Under the pieces are notes generated by a model, which ran no database searches, was not told the origin of the DNA, and saw only the letters and a list, made by a program, of their open reading frames with translations. From NCBI GenBank assembly GCA_024741835.1, contig JAENRP010000102.1, positions 1-64,000 of the forward strand: a stretch of 64,000 bases of DNA, in the 5' to 3' direction. The position numbers and the translations under genes were made by a program. Origin of the DNA: Diplocarpon mali. Lineage: Eukaryota; Ascomycota; Leotiomycetes; Helotiales; Drepanopezizaceae. Within the stretch, counting starts at the first letter, position 1, and every line of letters starts with the position of its first letter. This document shows, piece after piece, positions 24,770 through 34,990 of the stretch.

Positions 24770-26071
24770 GGCGTCTCCAGATAACGAGCGACGATAGAAG
24801 GAAATGAAACAATCTTATGAGCCAAAAGGAATATATCCCTTCAAGACACTCGCTGTGTAGACAACAGACTAGGTAGATATGCATGTGTGGCTGTATGGAC
24901 TTTCCGTTTAGTCAGCAAGAACGTCAGTCGAATGTTGTTCATTTCAGCCATCCTTACACCGGCTGTGTTTGATAAGAAAGCTTAGCCTCTTTAGCAGCGC
25001 TCCGCCAGCCACATGCTTGACTCAAGCAAATGTCTATTGCTTGAGGTCTCAGGTAGCTGCAAAAGTCGCCTCCTTGAACCGCTGACTTGGAGTGGAACTG
25101 AACTTATTACGAGACGAGTTGTCTCCGGACTCGTTCTGGCCAGACCTCATCGAGTCCCAGGATCACACGTATGACCTTTCTCGGACGGTGCCATGACAGG
25201 CCGCACATACCTCCGCGTAGGTGTGTGAGTACAGCGGCTCAGGTCCGTTAGGAATATTGCCAATGTCAATGGAAGCCAGCGAGCTGGCCTGCTCCCTGTG
25301 CTATACCCGGCAATAGTGCTGGCTACATTCCTCTTGGAGTAAAGTTTTTGCTGCCAGCTGGAACCAAGATCCTGATGATACGGGGCTCCTCTTGATATCT
25401 CTGCACAGCATTACAAGGATCACAGTGGGACCGGACCGTTTACTGTAGGCTGATCGCTGATCCACCCCGCGCTCTCGATTTCTTTTCCCCCTGGTGGCGA
25501 CATGCGCTTCGAGATTCGAGCTTCTCCCTGATGACACGAAGAATACACAGGGGTTTTACCTGTTCTACGGAAAATGCCCTTCATTTGGACAAAATCAAGT
25601 TTCTCACAGACGCTGCGTCCCTATTGCTTCCACACAGCACGCAAGCAAGGAGCGCTGAGCTTTTGGCACACTCCGTAGGCTTGTTTCGAAAAGGCTACAC
25701 TAATTTGCTTGTATTTTGCCATTATATCTGCACACCGATTACAATCTCGTCTTCAAGATAACCGAAGTACCCTTGTCGTATGGTCAAGGTTACCCATATT
25801 CTCGCCTACAAGCGTTGCGCAAGGACTGCTGTATTGCTTTGGTTTCAATTCTTTCACACACTTACGATCACGGCTTATGCCAAGTCGAGAGCTCTGCAAG
25901 CGGTAAGTCACCGATACGAGAATTATTGGAATGGAGGCGATTCCTATCAATAGAACCTTTCGGGATCACGTCTGCATTTCATGCCAAATTCCTTTCCTGT
26001 CTTCCGTTGATTATATTTCGTTGTCCTGTTGGTGAGCCCAACAGCGTCAGTCACTTGTAATTTGGCTTGAA
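24770..26071. other. Divergent intergenic region between GT4 and spherulin-4 genes
   Basis: A 1.3-kb region separating two divergently transcribed genes, so it should hold both promoters. I see no supported gene in it. Open frames such as 25531-25761 and 25716-26060 are short, overlap one another and have no domain-like content. Confidence 0.5.
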
Positions 26072-27073
26072 ATGGCTCTCTTTTTATCAGCGACGCGCAA
26101 ACGAAACCAATACAATGCTGTTGCGGCCGCATTCGTCATCGCCATCATTATTGCCGTTGTCGTCCCGTTAGCGATCATACTTCCCAACAAGGAAGATACT
26201 GGCCGCAAAACAAGCATCTTGCTACCTCTGTACATCTACCCTGCGACCAGCACCACTTGGAGTCCATTGTACGATGTGTAAGTCTATTCTCAGCCCATCT
26301 TATTGCCTGTTCCAGGGACTAGCGACACTGACTATTCGACTCATCAGATTGGAGGCCCGTCCTGAGCTGAACTTCATCGTGGTCATCAACCCGAGCTCGG
26401 GCCCAGGCTCGACGCAGTATCCAGATGAGCAATACTCGGCCTCGGTCGCGAAGCTCAGCACGTATGCCAACGTGCGAACCGTCGGCTACGTCCGCACTGG
26501 GTATACGAGCAGAAACCTCAGCACGGTCGCTGCCGAGGTTTCCACCTATGCAGGATGGGCCTCGAATTCGAGCAGGCTCGCCATGCACGGAATCTTCTTC
26601 GACGAAGCACCGCATAAATACTCGGCCGATGCGGTCCAGTACATGCACGTCGTCAACCAGGCGGTCAAAGATGCCCCAGGGCTGCAGGGTGACAAGACCG
26701 TCAGCTACACCGACCCGCGCAGCCTGATCTGGAAATCCCCGCTGACAAACTCTCCGCGCAGATCATACACAACCCGGGCACCGTACCTGACGCTCGCTTC
26801 GACGACATCCACACCGACATCACCGTCGTCTTCGAGGAGTCGTACGCCGTCTACGGCGCCAGGCTCGGCAGCCTCGAGGCCCTGCCTGGGCCCCGGTCGC
26901 AGTACAGCTACATGGTCCACTCGGTGCCCGCGACTCGCGCTGGGGACCTGAAGCGCTTCGTCCGCAAGATCAGCGGGCACGCGGAATATCTCTTCGTCAC
27001 AGAGAACACCGAGGGTTTCTACGAGCGATTTGGGCCCGGGTGGGCTGACTTTGCGGATGTCGTCCCAACTTAG
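26072..27073 (+). CDS. Spherulin-4-like (spherulation-specific family 4) surface protein
   Basis: Three exons (26072-26277, 26348-26699, 26762-27073) join to 289 residues; introns are 70 and 62 nt and CTGAC-type branch sites are visible. The N terminus has a basic patch (RKR, residues 9-11) and then a hydrophobic segment at residues 16-37, giving a probable signal anchor with the rest outside the cytoplasm. The family core follows: LPLYIYPATSTTW, a NFIVVINPSSGPG strand, a GYVRTGY strand, HGIFFDEAP, and a C-terminal FEESYAVYG and EYLFVTEN region. This matches the spherulin-4 family, named from Physarum encystment-specific proteins and common in fungi, predicted to adopt a glycosidase-like barrel. 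Activity in this protein is unknown. The second intron is needed because the genomic frame changes at 26700-26761. Confidence 0.88.
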
Positions 27074-27734
27074 GCGAGTGGCGGTCGTTGTGCATGTTCG
27101 GGCTGCAGGTTTCAGATCAGGGTCGCGACGTCAGCGGGTGATAAGGTATGTGGCAGGCGCCTGCGGAGGTGGGGTACCATAGTACAGCGGTTAATTAAGA
27201 TGGCTTGTTGACCGGGGGGGGATGGGTGTCAGGAGTTGACGCTTGGCTTGATGGGGCAGTTTGCGGCGAAGATGCGTTTAAGCTGTGATGCTTATTACGA
27301 GTAGCCTACGATTTGCACTTGACTCTTTGCGTGAGATGTGCAAAGATATGCTGTCTGGGTTCTACGGATAGGGGAAAGGAGGAGTGAGGCTTAGCTTGAT
27401 GAAGCGAGGTACGAGTAGAGTAGGCTTGAGTTGAGCGTATTTTCACGCCCGGGTAGACACCACCCATCCACCATCCCACACGCTGATTCCCGCGCAGCGG
27501 TCCCAGGCGCACCACTCCCCTCGGCGTCACGGAGCCCACGCCTCGCCTCGCCGGCACGCGGCCAGCTGGCACGGAGAGCACCGCGCCGCTCCTACCTCTT
27601 GCACGATCGCTCTGTGCGGTCTCGCCTCGCGCCCGTACGAGCTGGGTCGAGCACGGGTACGGGCCAGGGCGCGGGCTGGTCACGTCGCCTCCCTCGACAA
27701 ATGCGCAGCCGCTGTCTCGGTCGCGCGGAGCGGA

Positions 27735-27790
27735 TGCCTGTGCCTGTACCTGTGCCTGTGCCTGAGCCTGTGCCTGTGCCGGTGCCTGAG
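27735..27790. repeat. GTGCCT-type hexanucleotide repeat
   Basis: About nine imperfect copies of a GTGCCT/GAGCCT hexamer in the GC-rich desert. Confidence 0.8.
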
Positions 27791-28006
27791 CGAGTCCCTG
27801 GCGCGGCTGCGCATCACATCTGCGCCGTCGCCGTCGGACGAGCGCGCGTCCGAGGTGCGGGGTGCGGGGTTCCGGCGCCAGTGGGAAGTCGAAGAGGGTG
27901 GGCAGCGGGGGACTGGAGATGGAGACGAGGCGAGGTGATTCACGCTGGACATCCCCACCGGACGCGTCCAGGGGGGGCTGTTCGGCTCGGGGCGATAGAG
28001 CCTGCT

Positions 28007-28194
28007 NNNNNNNNNNNNNNNNNNNNNNNNNNNNNNNNNNNNNNNNNNNNNNNNNNNNNNNNNNNNNNNNNNNNNNNNNNNNNNNNNNNNNNNNNNNNNN
28101 NNNNNNNNNNNNNNNNNNNNNNNNNNNNNNNNNNNNNNNNNNNNNNNNNNNNNNNNNNNNNNNNNNNNNNNNNNNNNNNNNNNNNNNNNNNNNN
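28007..28194. other. Assembly gap (188 N)
   Basis: A run of 188 undetermined bases. The right edge is a ~16-bp tandem repeat (GCGAGGCGAAGGGCAA, 28195 onward), suggesting that the assembly failed in a longer array. Open frames spanning the gap are not reliable. Confidence 0.99.
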
Positions 28195-28240
28195 GCGAGG
28201 CGAAGGGCAAGCGAGGCGAAGGGCAAGCGAGGAAAAGGGG
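28195..28240. repeat. 16-bp GC-rich tandem repeat at gap edge
   Basis: Two to three copies of GCGAGGCGAAGGGCAA directly abut the gap, so the array probably continues into the unresolved bases. Confidence 0.75.
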
Positions 28241-28314
28241 AAGCGAAGGGAGGAACCTTATCCGAGCGGGGTGAGGCGCGCGCCGCGCAGAGAAAGGGCT
28301 TGGCGGGATGCTTG

Positions 28315-28337
28315 GCGGGGCGGGGCGGGGCGGGGCT
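28315..28337. repeat. GGGGC pentanucleotide run
   Basis: Four to five consecutive GGGGC units; guanine runs of this kind can form quadruplex structures. Confidence 0.75.
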
Positions 28338-28629
28338 TCGCGTGGGTCTTTGTTTGGTTGCTATAGGGGGCTGGCCAAGATGGATCCGGGATAAGCGAGT
28401 CTTCGGTTCGTCGGAAGCCCAAGTCACGGAGAAGCCTCCATTTGCAGCCGGACGACGGGAGAGAGGGAAGAGAGGAAAGAAAGAAAACAAAAAAAAGAGG
28501 GGCTGGGAGACAGTCAGCAGGGACGTCGTGATCTGGCCCGGGGACGGCTTGCTCTGGCACGGGGGACGGATTGGAGCGTGTTGGAAACGTGCGAGGTATT
28601 GGCTGCCGGCTCGTGGTATGCAGTCCGCT

Positions 28630-28670
28630 CCCCCGTCTCCGTCCCCGTCCCCGTCCCCGTCCCCGTCCCT
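28630..28670. repeat. GTCCCC hexanucleotide repeat
   Basis: Five to six near-perfect copies of GTCCCC. Confidence 0.85.
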
Positions 28671-29214
28671 CTGCAGTCCAGTCCCGCCCGGTCCGAGTCG
28701 GCGAGTGAGGTCGAGCACCGCACGGGCAGCAGGCCAGCGTGCGGCATGACCCGCCTGTCACGGAGACTGGGCTTCCCTTTTGTGCCGTTGGACCCCCCCC
28801 TTTCTTTGTTCACCCTCTCCGGTGGTGTTTTTCCCGTGGCCGTGGGCGGCAAACGTGGGCATGTCCGGGACATGGGCGTCGGCTTACTACAACCCTCGCC
28901 TTGGCCTGGGAACCGGCGGTCTACGATTGCCGCCCGCTGCGGCCCCTCCTCGTCCCCTCATCTACCAGCGTGCAAGGCCTGTCGCTGCGTACGCTGCATC
29001 ACCATACCTCGCTCAGAGTCCTCGTATGAGACGCCTCCCCCCTGTGCCTGTGCCCGACTACCCAGGGGTGCGTGGCGACCACCAAAAAACCAAGGCACCA
29101 CGCCGCCCGAGAGCGCAGAGCAGAGCGAGCAATGATCGCGCAGCAGAAAGCTGTGCTGCCGCGGACTCGTGCGGAGCAGGCGTCGCCGGCACGGCTCTCG
29201 TATGCGCAGTGTGC

Positions 29215-29258
29215 CATGCACATGCACATGCACGTGCACGTGCACGTGCGCGTGCGCA
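29215..29258. repeat. Alternating purine-pyrimidine tract
   Basis: About 44 bp of strict pyrimidine-purine alternation made of CATGCA, CACGTG and CGTGCG units. Such tracts favour left-handed (Z) DNA under negative supercoiling and include CACGTG motifs. Confidence 0.8.
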
Positions 29259-32200
29259 CTCGCGGCGTCTCCCCCCGTCCAATATATCGTGATCGGCCTG
29301 CATGCGTCTGCAGTGAGAAGTCCGAGTCCCGTGTGGGTGTCGGGAGACCCGGCATCGGGCCTGGGGCTTTGAGCTTTCGGGGTGGCGCTGCTCGGAGTGG
29401 CGTCGCGGAGGGGGACGGGGCGCGTTCGGATGAAGTATCTGGGGATGTTTTCCCCAGGTCGGTGGACAGGCAGGTAGCTGAGCTCCGCACATGTGCGTCT
29501 CCTCCCAGTGCTGCGTGGACGTGTCGGGAAAGCCCTCTTTCTCTGCCGTAGACGGACGGAGTCTGGACGGGTAGCCAAGCTCTTCCTCCCAGGGGGATGT
29601 GTCTTCACTTGGTACTTGATACTACCGTGAAAGAGTAAAATCGCCGAGCTGAGGGGGTTTTCTCGGCACTCGAGTTACAAAAATCGGGCTGACTTGACTG
29701 CCCCGAACTTTCTCAGAGGCTTCCGACCTGGATTTTACCGTACGACACGTTCGGCTTGATCGCGGCCTCACTTGCTATGCTCTGGTTGATTACGGTCAGG
29801 TTGGACAGGACAGAAGGTACAGAGGAGAGCAATTTATACGATACTTGAGGCGCAACGCTCGCTTCCTCTCACGAACGGCTAATGCGACCCTGGGATTCCT
29901 CGGAGCAGTTGGGTTTCTAGTAAGTCAAAGTCTTTATCATAGGAATGTCCACACTTGCAGCCTACCGAGTCAGGCGAGTATATACAGGAGAGTGCGACGT
30001 CCATTCCGGCATTTGGATTAGGAATTGCTCTCCGAGTAGTTTCCAGCTATTCCAACTCCCTTGCAATGGAGGGGCAGATCAATGGATGCTGGAGTGGACT
30101 TGCAGCCTGCGGGGGAGAAGAAAAAAAGAAATAAAAAAGGGTAAAAGCGGTACAGAGTGACGGTCGAAGCATTTCGCCGCAGTCCGGACTAGAGACATAT
30201 TTCACATTAGCGTGTTTACCCCAGGGTGGGGTACTGTTTACAGCTCGCTTGCAGGATTGAATAAACTTCAAGGTATATGGTAATGCTACTCGCTTTTTTC
30301 AATGGGCTACAAGTGTAAGCATATCGGTAACATAGATGTCACATAAACTCTGACGCACCGACTACCTACCCCGAGGAATCAAAGGTTCATCGCGGCAGCC
30401 GGCTAGACGAAGGGAGCACCTGGCCCGCGACGAGGTGCAGGTTGCTCGTATCGCCGTCTACGTCCAAAGAGAGTCTGGATCGCCCGAGAATCGGACTGTT
30501 GTGTAGATAGAGAGAGGGAGACCGGTGGGGGGACGGGTACTGCACAGGACTCGGACCGTCGTCTTCTGCGCGGACACCCCACAACCCACGAACCAGGAGC
30601 CAGCACCCCGCCCCCCACCGCCAGGAATCCAGCCGCTCGAGCACGAGAGCGAGGGCAAAGCTCCCGTTCCAACAAGCCCCCTCGAGATCTCCCGCGTCGG
30701 GGCTTGTCCCTGGAGATTTCCTTTGGTCGCAGGCCGGACAGGCAAACTACCAAGCCACTCTCTACAGGGCGGGGTCCTGCCCGGGGTAGCTCCGAGTGCG
30801 TCGGCAAGGTCAGATATACTTTGATGCGGTGTTGGCCTCGGTGGAGTACGAGCTGGACTGTCCGCTCTGGCTTTTCCGTACGCGCAAGCCGCAGATGGGG
30901 GGGATGTGATTCAGCGATCGGGGTCTGAGATGTGAGGTAGATCGTTGTCTTGCGCTGCAGTGCTCCAGACAGACATGTTATCGTCGCAAGTATCGTATGC
31001 ATTCCAAGCAGCGGGCGGTCGAATAGTCATGCGTACGGAGACGGGCTCTGCCAGTACCTGCAGGAGTGGGAATAAGAGGGAAGCTCAAGAGGCGCCACTC
31101 GCCTTTCGCAGCAGGATGCTCCTGGATGCTCCTGGGAGTAAGTGGGTTGTGAGTGAAATCAGAGCCTCCCTCTGCGAGAGATGTATGCCTGCTTTCGCCG
31201 CCTCCAAGGAAAAGGGGACTCGAGAGGTCAACGCTCACCCCGAGAGACAAGCTGCACCACTGACCGCCCCTGCTCGACAGTTCATCTCGTCGCTGTCCGC
31301 CCACGGCAGAAGGCAGAGCGGTGAAGGGTACTTACTGTCATCCCTTGTCCTCTCATCGTCATCCGACGTATGACCTTGCAGGTCAAGATCAACCACAACA
31401 ATGCAATGCATAGGACTCGGAGACCAAGAGCCTCGCGTCAAGTAGGGGACACCTTGCAACGCCCCTCGGATCTATTTACGGACGGTACACGGCATGCCGA
31501 GTTGCCCCCGCTACATCGTACAGGTCGTTCGGATACCCGAGCTGCCCTGTCGACAGGCGGCCATACAACACTCGAACAGCACAACAACACATCCCAAGCC
31601 ACGCTCGCCTCCTCGCCTCGCAGGCCCGGATGTCTTGGATGCCCTCTCGCCCCTCTTCCTCGCACCAGCAGCCCTCGTACGACCGAGGACAGGACTCGTA
31701 TGAGCAGAAACGAATCGCCACGAATCGCCACGAGCAGACTCGCAACCCTAGCCGGAAACAAAAAAACACAGCGGCGCGGCCTGCAGGAGCCGGGGGAAGC
31801 TCGGAGGTATTCCGGCCCGTGCGCTGCGCCGTCGGATCAGACCATGATGAGCCCTCGGGCTTGTTGACTTGACTTTCGTCGCGGGCGGGGCCGAGCAGCG
31901 TACTTGTGCTTGGAAGTGAACTTGCTTTAACCTTGATTTTCGAAGCTGGATCATGTAGCCTTGCAAACGAGAAGCCGCAAGCCCTGCCGGGCCCCAGTCG
32001 CAGGAGATGCGCCACTCCCGCCTCCCTTTCTCTCTCTTCTCTCTCGTGTTTTCCTGTTGCCGGGGTGGGGATACCGGGGATCAGAACCGAGGCCGTAGGA
32101 AAAGGACCAGTTCTAACCACTGGGAGCCGCCAGCGAGGCACACCAAGACGACTCGGAGTCGTAAATGACAACAGTGGCTGACTTGACATCGTGTACCTTG

Positions 32201-32406
32201 TTTCGAGGACGGCAAACCACGCTCTGGACGGGCCTCAAACACGATCTTTCTTCCAAGACTGTAGGAGACGCGGAATCCCTCGGGCGCATCCTTCTCTCCT
32301 AGACACTCCCACGGCGTCGAGTCCACGCAGGCCACGCAGCGGAACGGCGGGAGCCCGGCCATCTACGCCCCTCTACGCCGAGGTGGGTGTGGGTTGGGGC
32401 TTAGAA

Positions 32407-32448
32407 GTTGGGGGTGGGGGTTGGAGGTTGGAGGTTGGAGGTTGGAGC
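32407..32448. repeat. G-rich TTGGAGG tandem repeat
   Basis: Three GG-rich runs followed by four GGTTGGA units. The G runs are close enough to form an intramolecular quadruplex on the plus strand. It lies about 400 bp past the epimerase stop codon. Confidence 0.75.
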
Positions 32449-32854
32449 TGATGGCTGATGGCTTATGGTTTCTATCTTATGGTTTCTAGCTGGCAGAGAA
32501 TAGCCTACGACTGATAGCCGGCCAATCACAAACTAAGAGTAGAAGCAAACATCCGTCCGAAACGGAGAAGAAGACGGAAGAGCCGAACGGCCAAGGATCG
32601 CGCGACGTGAAGAGATGCACGGCATGTCTGCTTGGAAGCCCCCTCCGCCCGTACCGCACCCCCCGGCGACGAGGATCCCGCACTCGATGCCGCGAGCTCT
32701 CCTCTCCTCGCCCAGCGGACGACCGCCCGCGGAATCAGTGGCCGGGCTGACGTGGGGTCGAGACTCGCGAGGGGCGTCTGGGCGCCTCGCTTAACCAAAA
32801 GTAAACATCCGGTTCCGACAACGGGCGCCATCCGCGCCGGCCTCGTCGGAATCC

Positions 32855-34195
32855 CTAGGGAGACGGGGTCCCCCCTACGCGCGGCGGGTCGGCCCCCCCG
32901 GCGAGCCGCAGGGAGTTCCACACGTCGCGGCACGCGTCCGCCAGCGACTCCCGGGCCCACCAGCCCAGCTCGTTCCGGGCGCGCTCCACGGCGGCGACGG
33001 ACGACGGCACGTCGCCGGCCCGCTTGCCGGCCGCGGCCATCGGCACGGGGCGGTGCGAGGCGGCCTCCATGGCGGCCACGACCTCCAGCACGGAGGAGCC
33101 GGCGCCGGTGCCCAGGTTGAAGGTGCGGTACGCGCTCCGGACGCGCCCGGCGCGCACGGCGGCCAGGGCGGCGGTATGGCCCCGGGCCAGGTCGGTGACG
33201 TGGATGAAGTCCCGCACCGCCGTGCCGTCGGGCGTGGCCCAGTCCCGGCCGCACACGGCCAGCCGCGGCTGCTGGCCGCGGAGGACCCGGACCACGACGG
33301 GCAGCAGGTTGGACGGCGCGCCGCGGGGATCCTCGCCGAGCAGGCCCGAGGCGTCGCAGCCGATCGGGTTGAAGTAGCGCAGGCCCACGATGTGCCACGA
33401 CGGGTCGGCACGGGCCAGGTCGGCGAGGATGGCCTCGCCGAAGAGCTTGGTCCGGCCGTACGGGCTGGCGATGCCGGTGGAGCCGGGCTGGGCGCACCTC
33501 TCGGCCCCGTCGGCGTCGCGGTACGTCTCGCGCTGGTGGACCACGTGCTCCTCGCGGAGAGGCCCGCGCTCCCCGTCCTCGGCCCGGCTGCCGTAGACGA
33601 CCGCCGAGGAGGAGAAGACGAAGGTCTTGATGTCGTACTCGCCCAGCAGCGACAGCAGGTCGACCAGGCCGTTGACGTTGTTCTGGTAGTACCGGAGCGG
33701 TTGCCGGATGCTCTCCTCCACCGCCTTGTACGCGGCCAAGTGGATGATGGCCGTGATGCTGGACCGCCGCCCGGGGCTGGGGACGGCGGCGGGCGGGCCG
33801 TGCGATTCCACGATGGCCCGCATCGCCGCCGCGTCGCCATAGTCGGCGTCGTAGAAGGAGGCGCGGGGGCAGCGGCCCCCGACCCGGGCGAAGTGGCGGC
33901 CCGCCAGCGTCACGATCTTGCCGAAGACGTCGGGGAAGCTGTTGCTCAGGTTGTCGACGATGACCACGCTGGTGCCGGCCTTGAGGAGCTCCAGCGCCGT
34001 GTGGCTGCCGATGAAGCCCAGCCCGCCGGTCACCAGCACGTCGCCGTCGGGGCGCGTCGCCGAGGGCGGGGGGTCGGATGCTGCTCCCGCGTCGGGGGCC
34101 GGGGTGGCGGGAGGCGAGGAGCGGGACGAGGGCGACGAGGGCGACGAGGGCGACGAGGGCGACGAGACCGCCGAGCTCGATTCTGGGGACGACAT
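32855..34195 (-). CDS. UDP-glucose 4-epimerase-type NDP-sugar epimerase (extended SDR)
   Basis: A single-exon, 446-residue protein. After a Ser/Pro-rich head (about 1-50, with SSP repeats at 11-24) it shows the extended short-chain dehydrogenase fold of the GalE/GAL10 family: the NAD-binding GGLGFIG motif at 57-63, the Asp-Asn-Leu-Ser adenine-ribose-binding strand end, a HLAAYKAVEES motif, the SSSAVVYG strand, the catalytic YGRTK motif (Tyr246, Lys250), and the family signatures GLRYFNPIG and GEDPRG followed by NLLP. These enzymes interconvert UDP-glucose and UDP-galactose in the cytosol. No mutarotase domain follows, unlike yeast Gal10. The gene is intronless and far richer in GC than its neighbours, and long opposite-strand frames are artefacts of that composition. 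A related epimerase or dehydratase specificity cannot be ruled out. Confidence 0.9.
   Translation of the reverse strand: MSSPESSSAVSSPSSPSSPSSPSSRSSPPATPAPDAGAASDPPPSATRPDGDVLVTGGLGFIGSHTALELLKAGTSVVIVDNLSNSFPDVFGKIVTLAGRHFARVGGRCPRASFYDADYGDAAAMRAIVESHGPPAAVPSPGRRSSITAIIHLAAYKAVEESIRQPLRYYQNNVNGLVDLLSLLGEYDIKTFVFSSSAVVYGSRAEDGERGPLREEHVVHQRETYRDADGAERCAQPGSTGIASPYGRTKLFGEAILADLARADPSWHIVGLRYFNPIGCDASGLLGEDPRGAPSNLLPVVVRVLRGQQPRLAVCGRDWATPDGTAVRDFIHVTDLARGHTAALAAVRAGRVRSAYRTFNLGTGAGSSVLEVVAAMEAASHRPVPMAAAGKRAGDVPSSVAAVERARNELGWWARESLADACRDVWNSLRLAGGADPPRVGGTPSP
34125..34167 (-). repeat. 9-bp coding repeat in the epimerase N terminus
   Basis: Four near-identical GGCGACGAG units on the plus strand encode Ser-Ser-Pro repeats in the epimerase head. 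Their length is likely to vary between strains. Confidence 0.8.
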
Positions 34196-34990
34196 GTGCG
34201 CTGGCTGGACCGTCGGCCTGCTTCAGGTCGCCTGGTGGTCGGGTCGTGGCCGCGAGAGCGAAGGGAGATGGCGGTCAAGTAGTCGCTGGGGCCCCAGTCT
34301 CCTCGAGCGATGGGCCGGGGGATCTCGACGACGACAGCCCCGAGTCGGGGAGACTGCCAACCAGTCTGTGCCGGGTGGGTGCGTCCTGTCCAGCAGCATC
34401 AGCTCCGGGACGGAGACTGGGCGCACGAAAGCGCGGTGGCCTCGGCCGCGAGGGGCGTCGGCGTCGTGCCTTGGAGGACCTGCCACCACAGTCGGGAGAG
34501 GAAGCGCGGCGGCGACGTCTGAGGTCACGCCACAACCTGACTTGCACATCTGCCGCCGCTCTCTTGGAGCAGTGCCCTAGGGGCCGGGCATCGGGCGAGG
34601 TCGATCATTGGATCTCCAGATGTGGCCTGCCCAAGGGCGATGCATAGTTTACGAGAGCGCGTATCTTGGGCCTGCGAGACTCCTCCGCTCCGCATCAGAC
34701 CATTCTCGGGACCCGTGTGACGATCAACAGGTGTTTCACTGCATCTCTATTCGCATGGGCGGGAGGCGTACGGACGGCACGATGTAGCTCGGAGTCTCAC
34801 GCAGGTTGACTATGAAGGATGGTGAACACGAGGCATGATCCGGGGCGGGAATCCGCAAGGAGGGAATCCTCCGCCGCCGCCCCTCGATCCCGTACCTCGA
34901 GACTGTTGGCCTCAGAGATCCGCAGGACCATCGGTGCCACGAGGCCCGGTCTTGCGTCGTAGATACGGATCGCCTGTCTCGGCAGCGGTG
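34196..34990. other. Upstream region of the epimerase gene
   Basis: GC-rich 5' flank of the epimerase with no supported gene. Open frames are short and composition-driven. Confidence 0.45.

Larger units (their letters stand above)
27074..32854. other. GC-rich low-complexity gene desert
   Basis: About 5.8 kb of GC-rich DNA with no gene I can support. Long open frames exist on both strands (for example 27306-28718, 30403-31002 and 31476-32189, all minus), but they overlap heavily, run across an assembly gap or consist of biased Arg/Pro/Ser/Gly composition, as expected of stop-poor GC-rich DNA. The region holds several short tandem repeats, listed separately. A non-coding transcript is possible but unproven. 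Confidence 0.45.

Noticed and set aside
27306..28718. 470-codon minus-strand open frame across the N gap
   Set aside because: Undetermined bases make 60 codons meaningless, the rest is biased Pro/Arg/Asp-Gly repeats from GC-rich DNA, and overlapping frames exist on the other strand.
30403..32189. Minus-strand frames of 199 and 237 codons in the GC-rich desert
   Set aside because: No domain, biased composition, several overlapping alternatives of similar length; not enough for a gene call.
32875..33840. 321-codon minus-strand frame overlapping the epimerase
   Set aside because: Alternate frame of the same GC-rich gene; Arg/Pro/Ser-rich with no domain.
33053..34282. 409-codon plus-strand open frame
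   Set aside because: It is antisense to the clearly recognised epimerase and reads as Gly/Arg/Val-rich low complexity, a shadow of its GC-rich codons.
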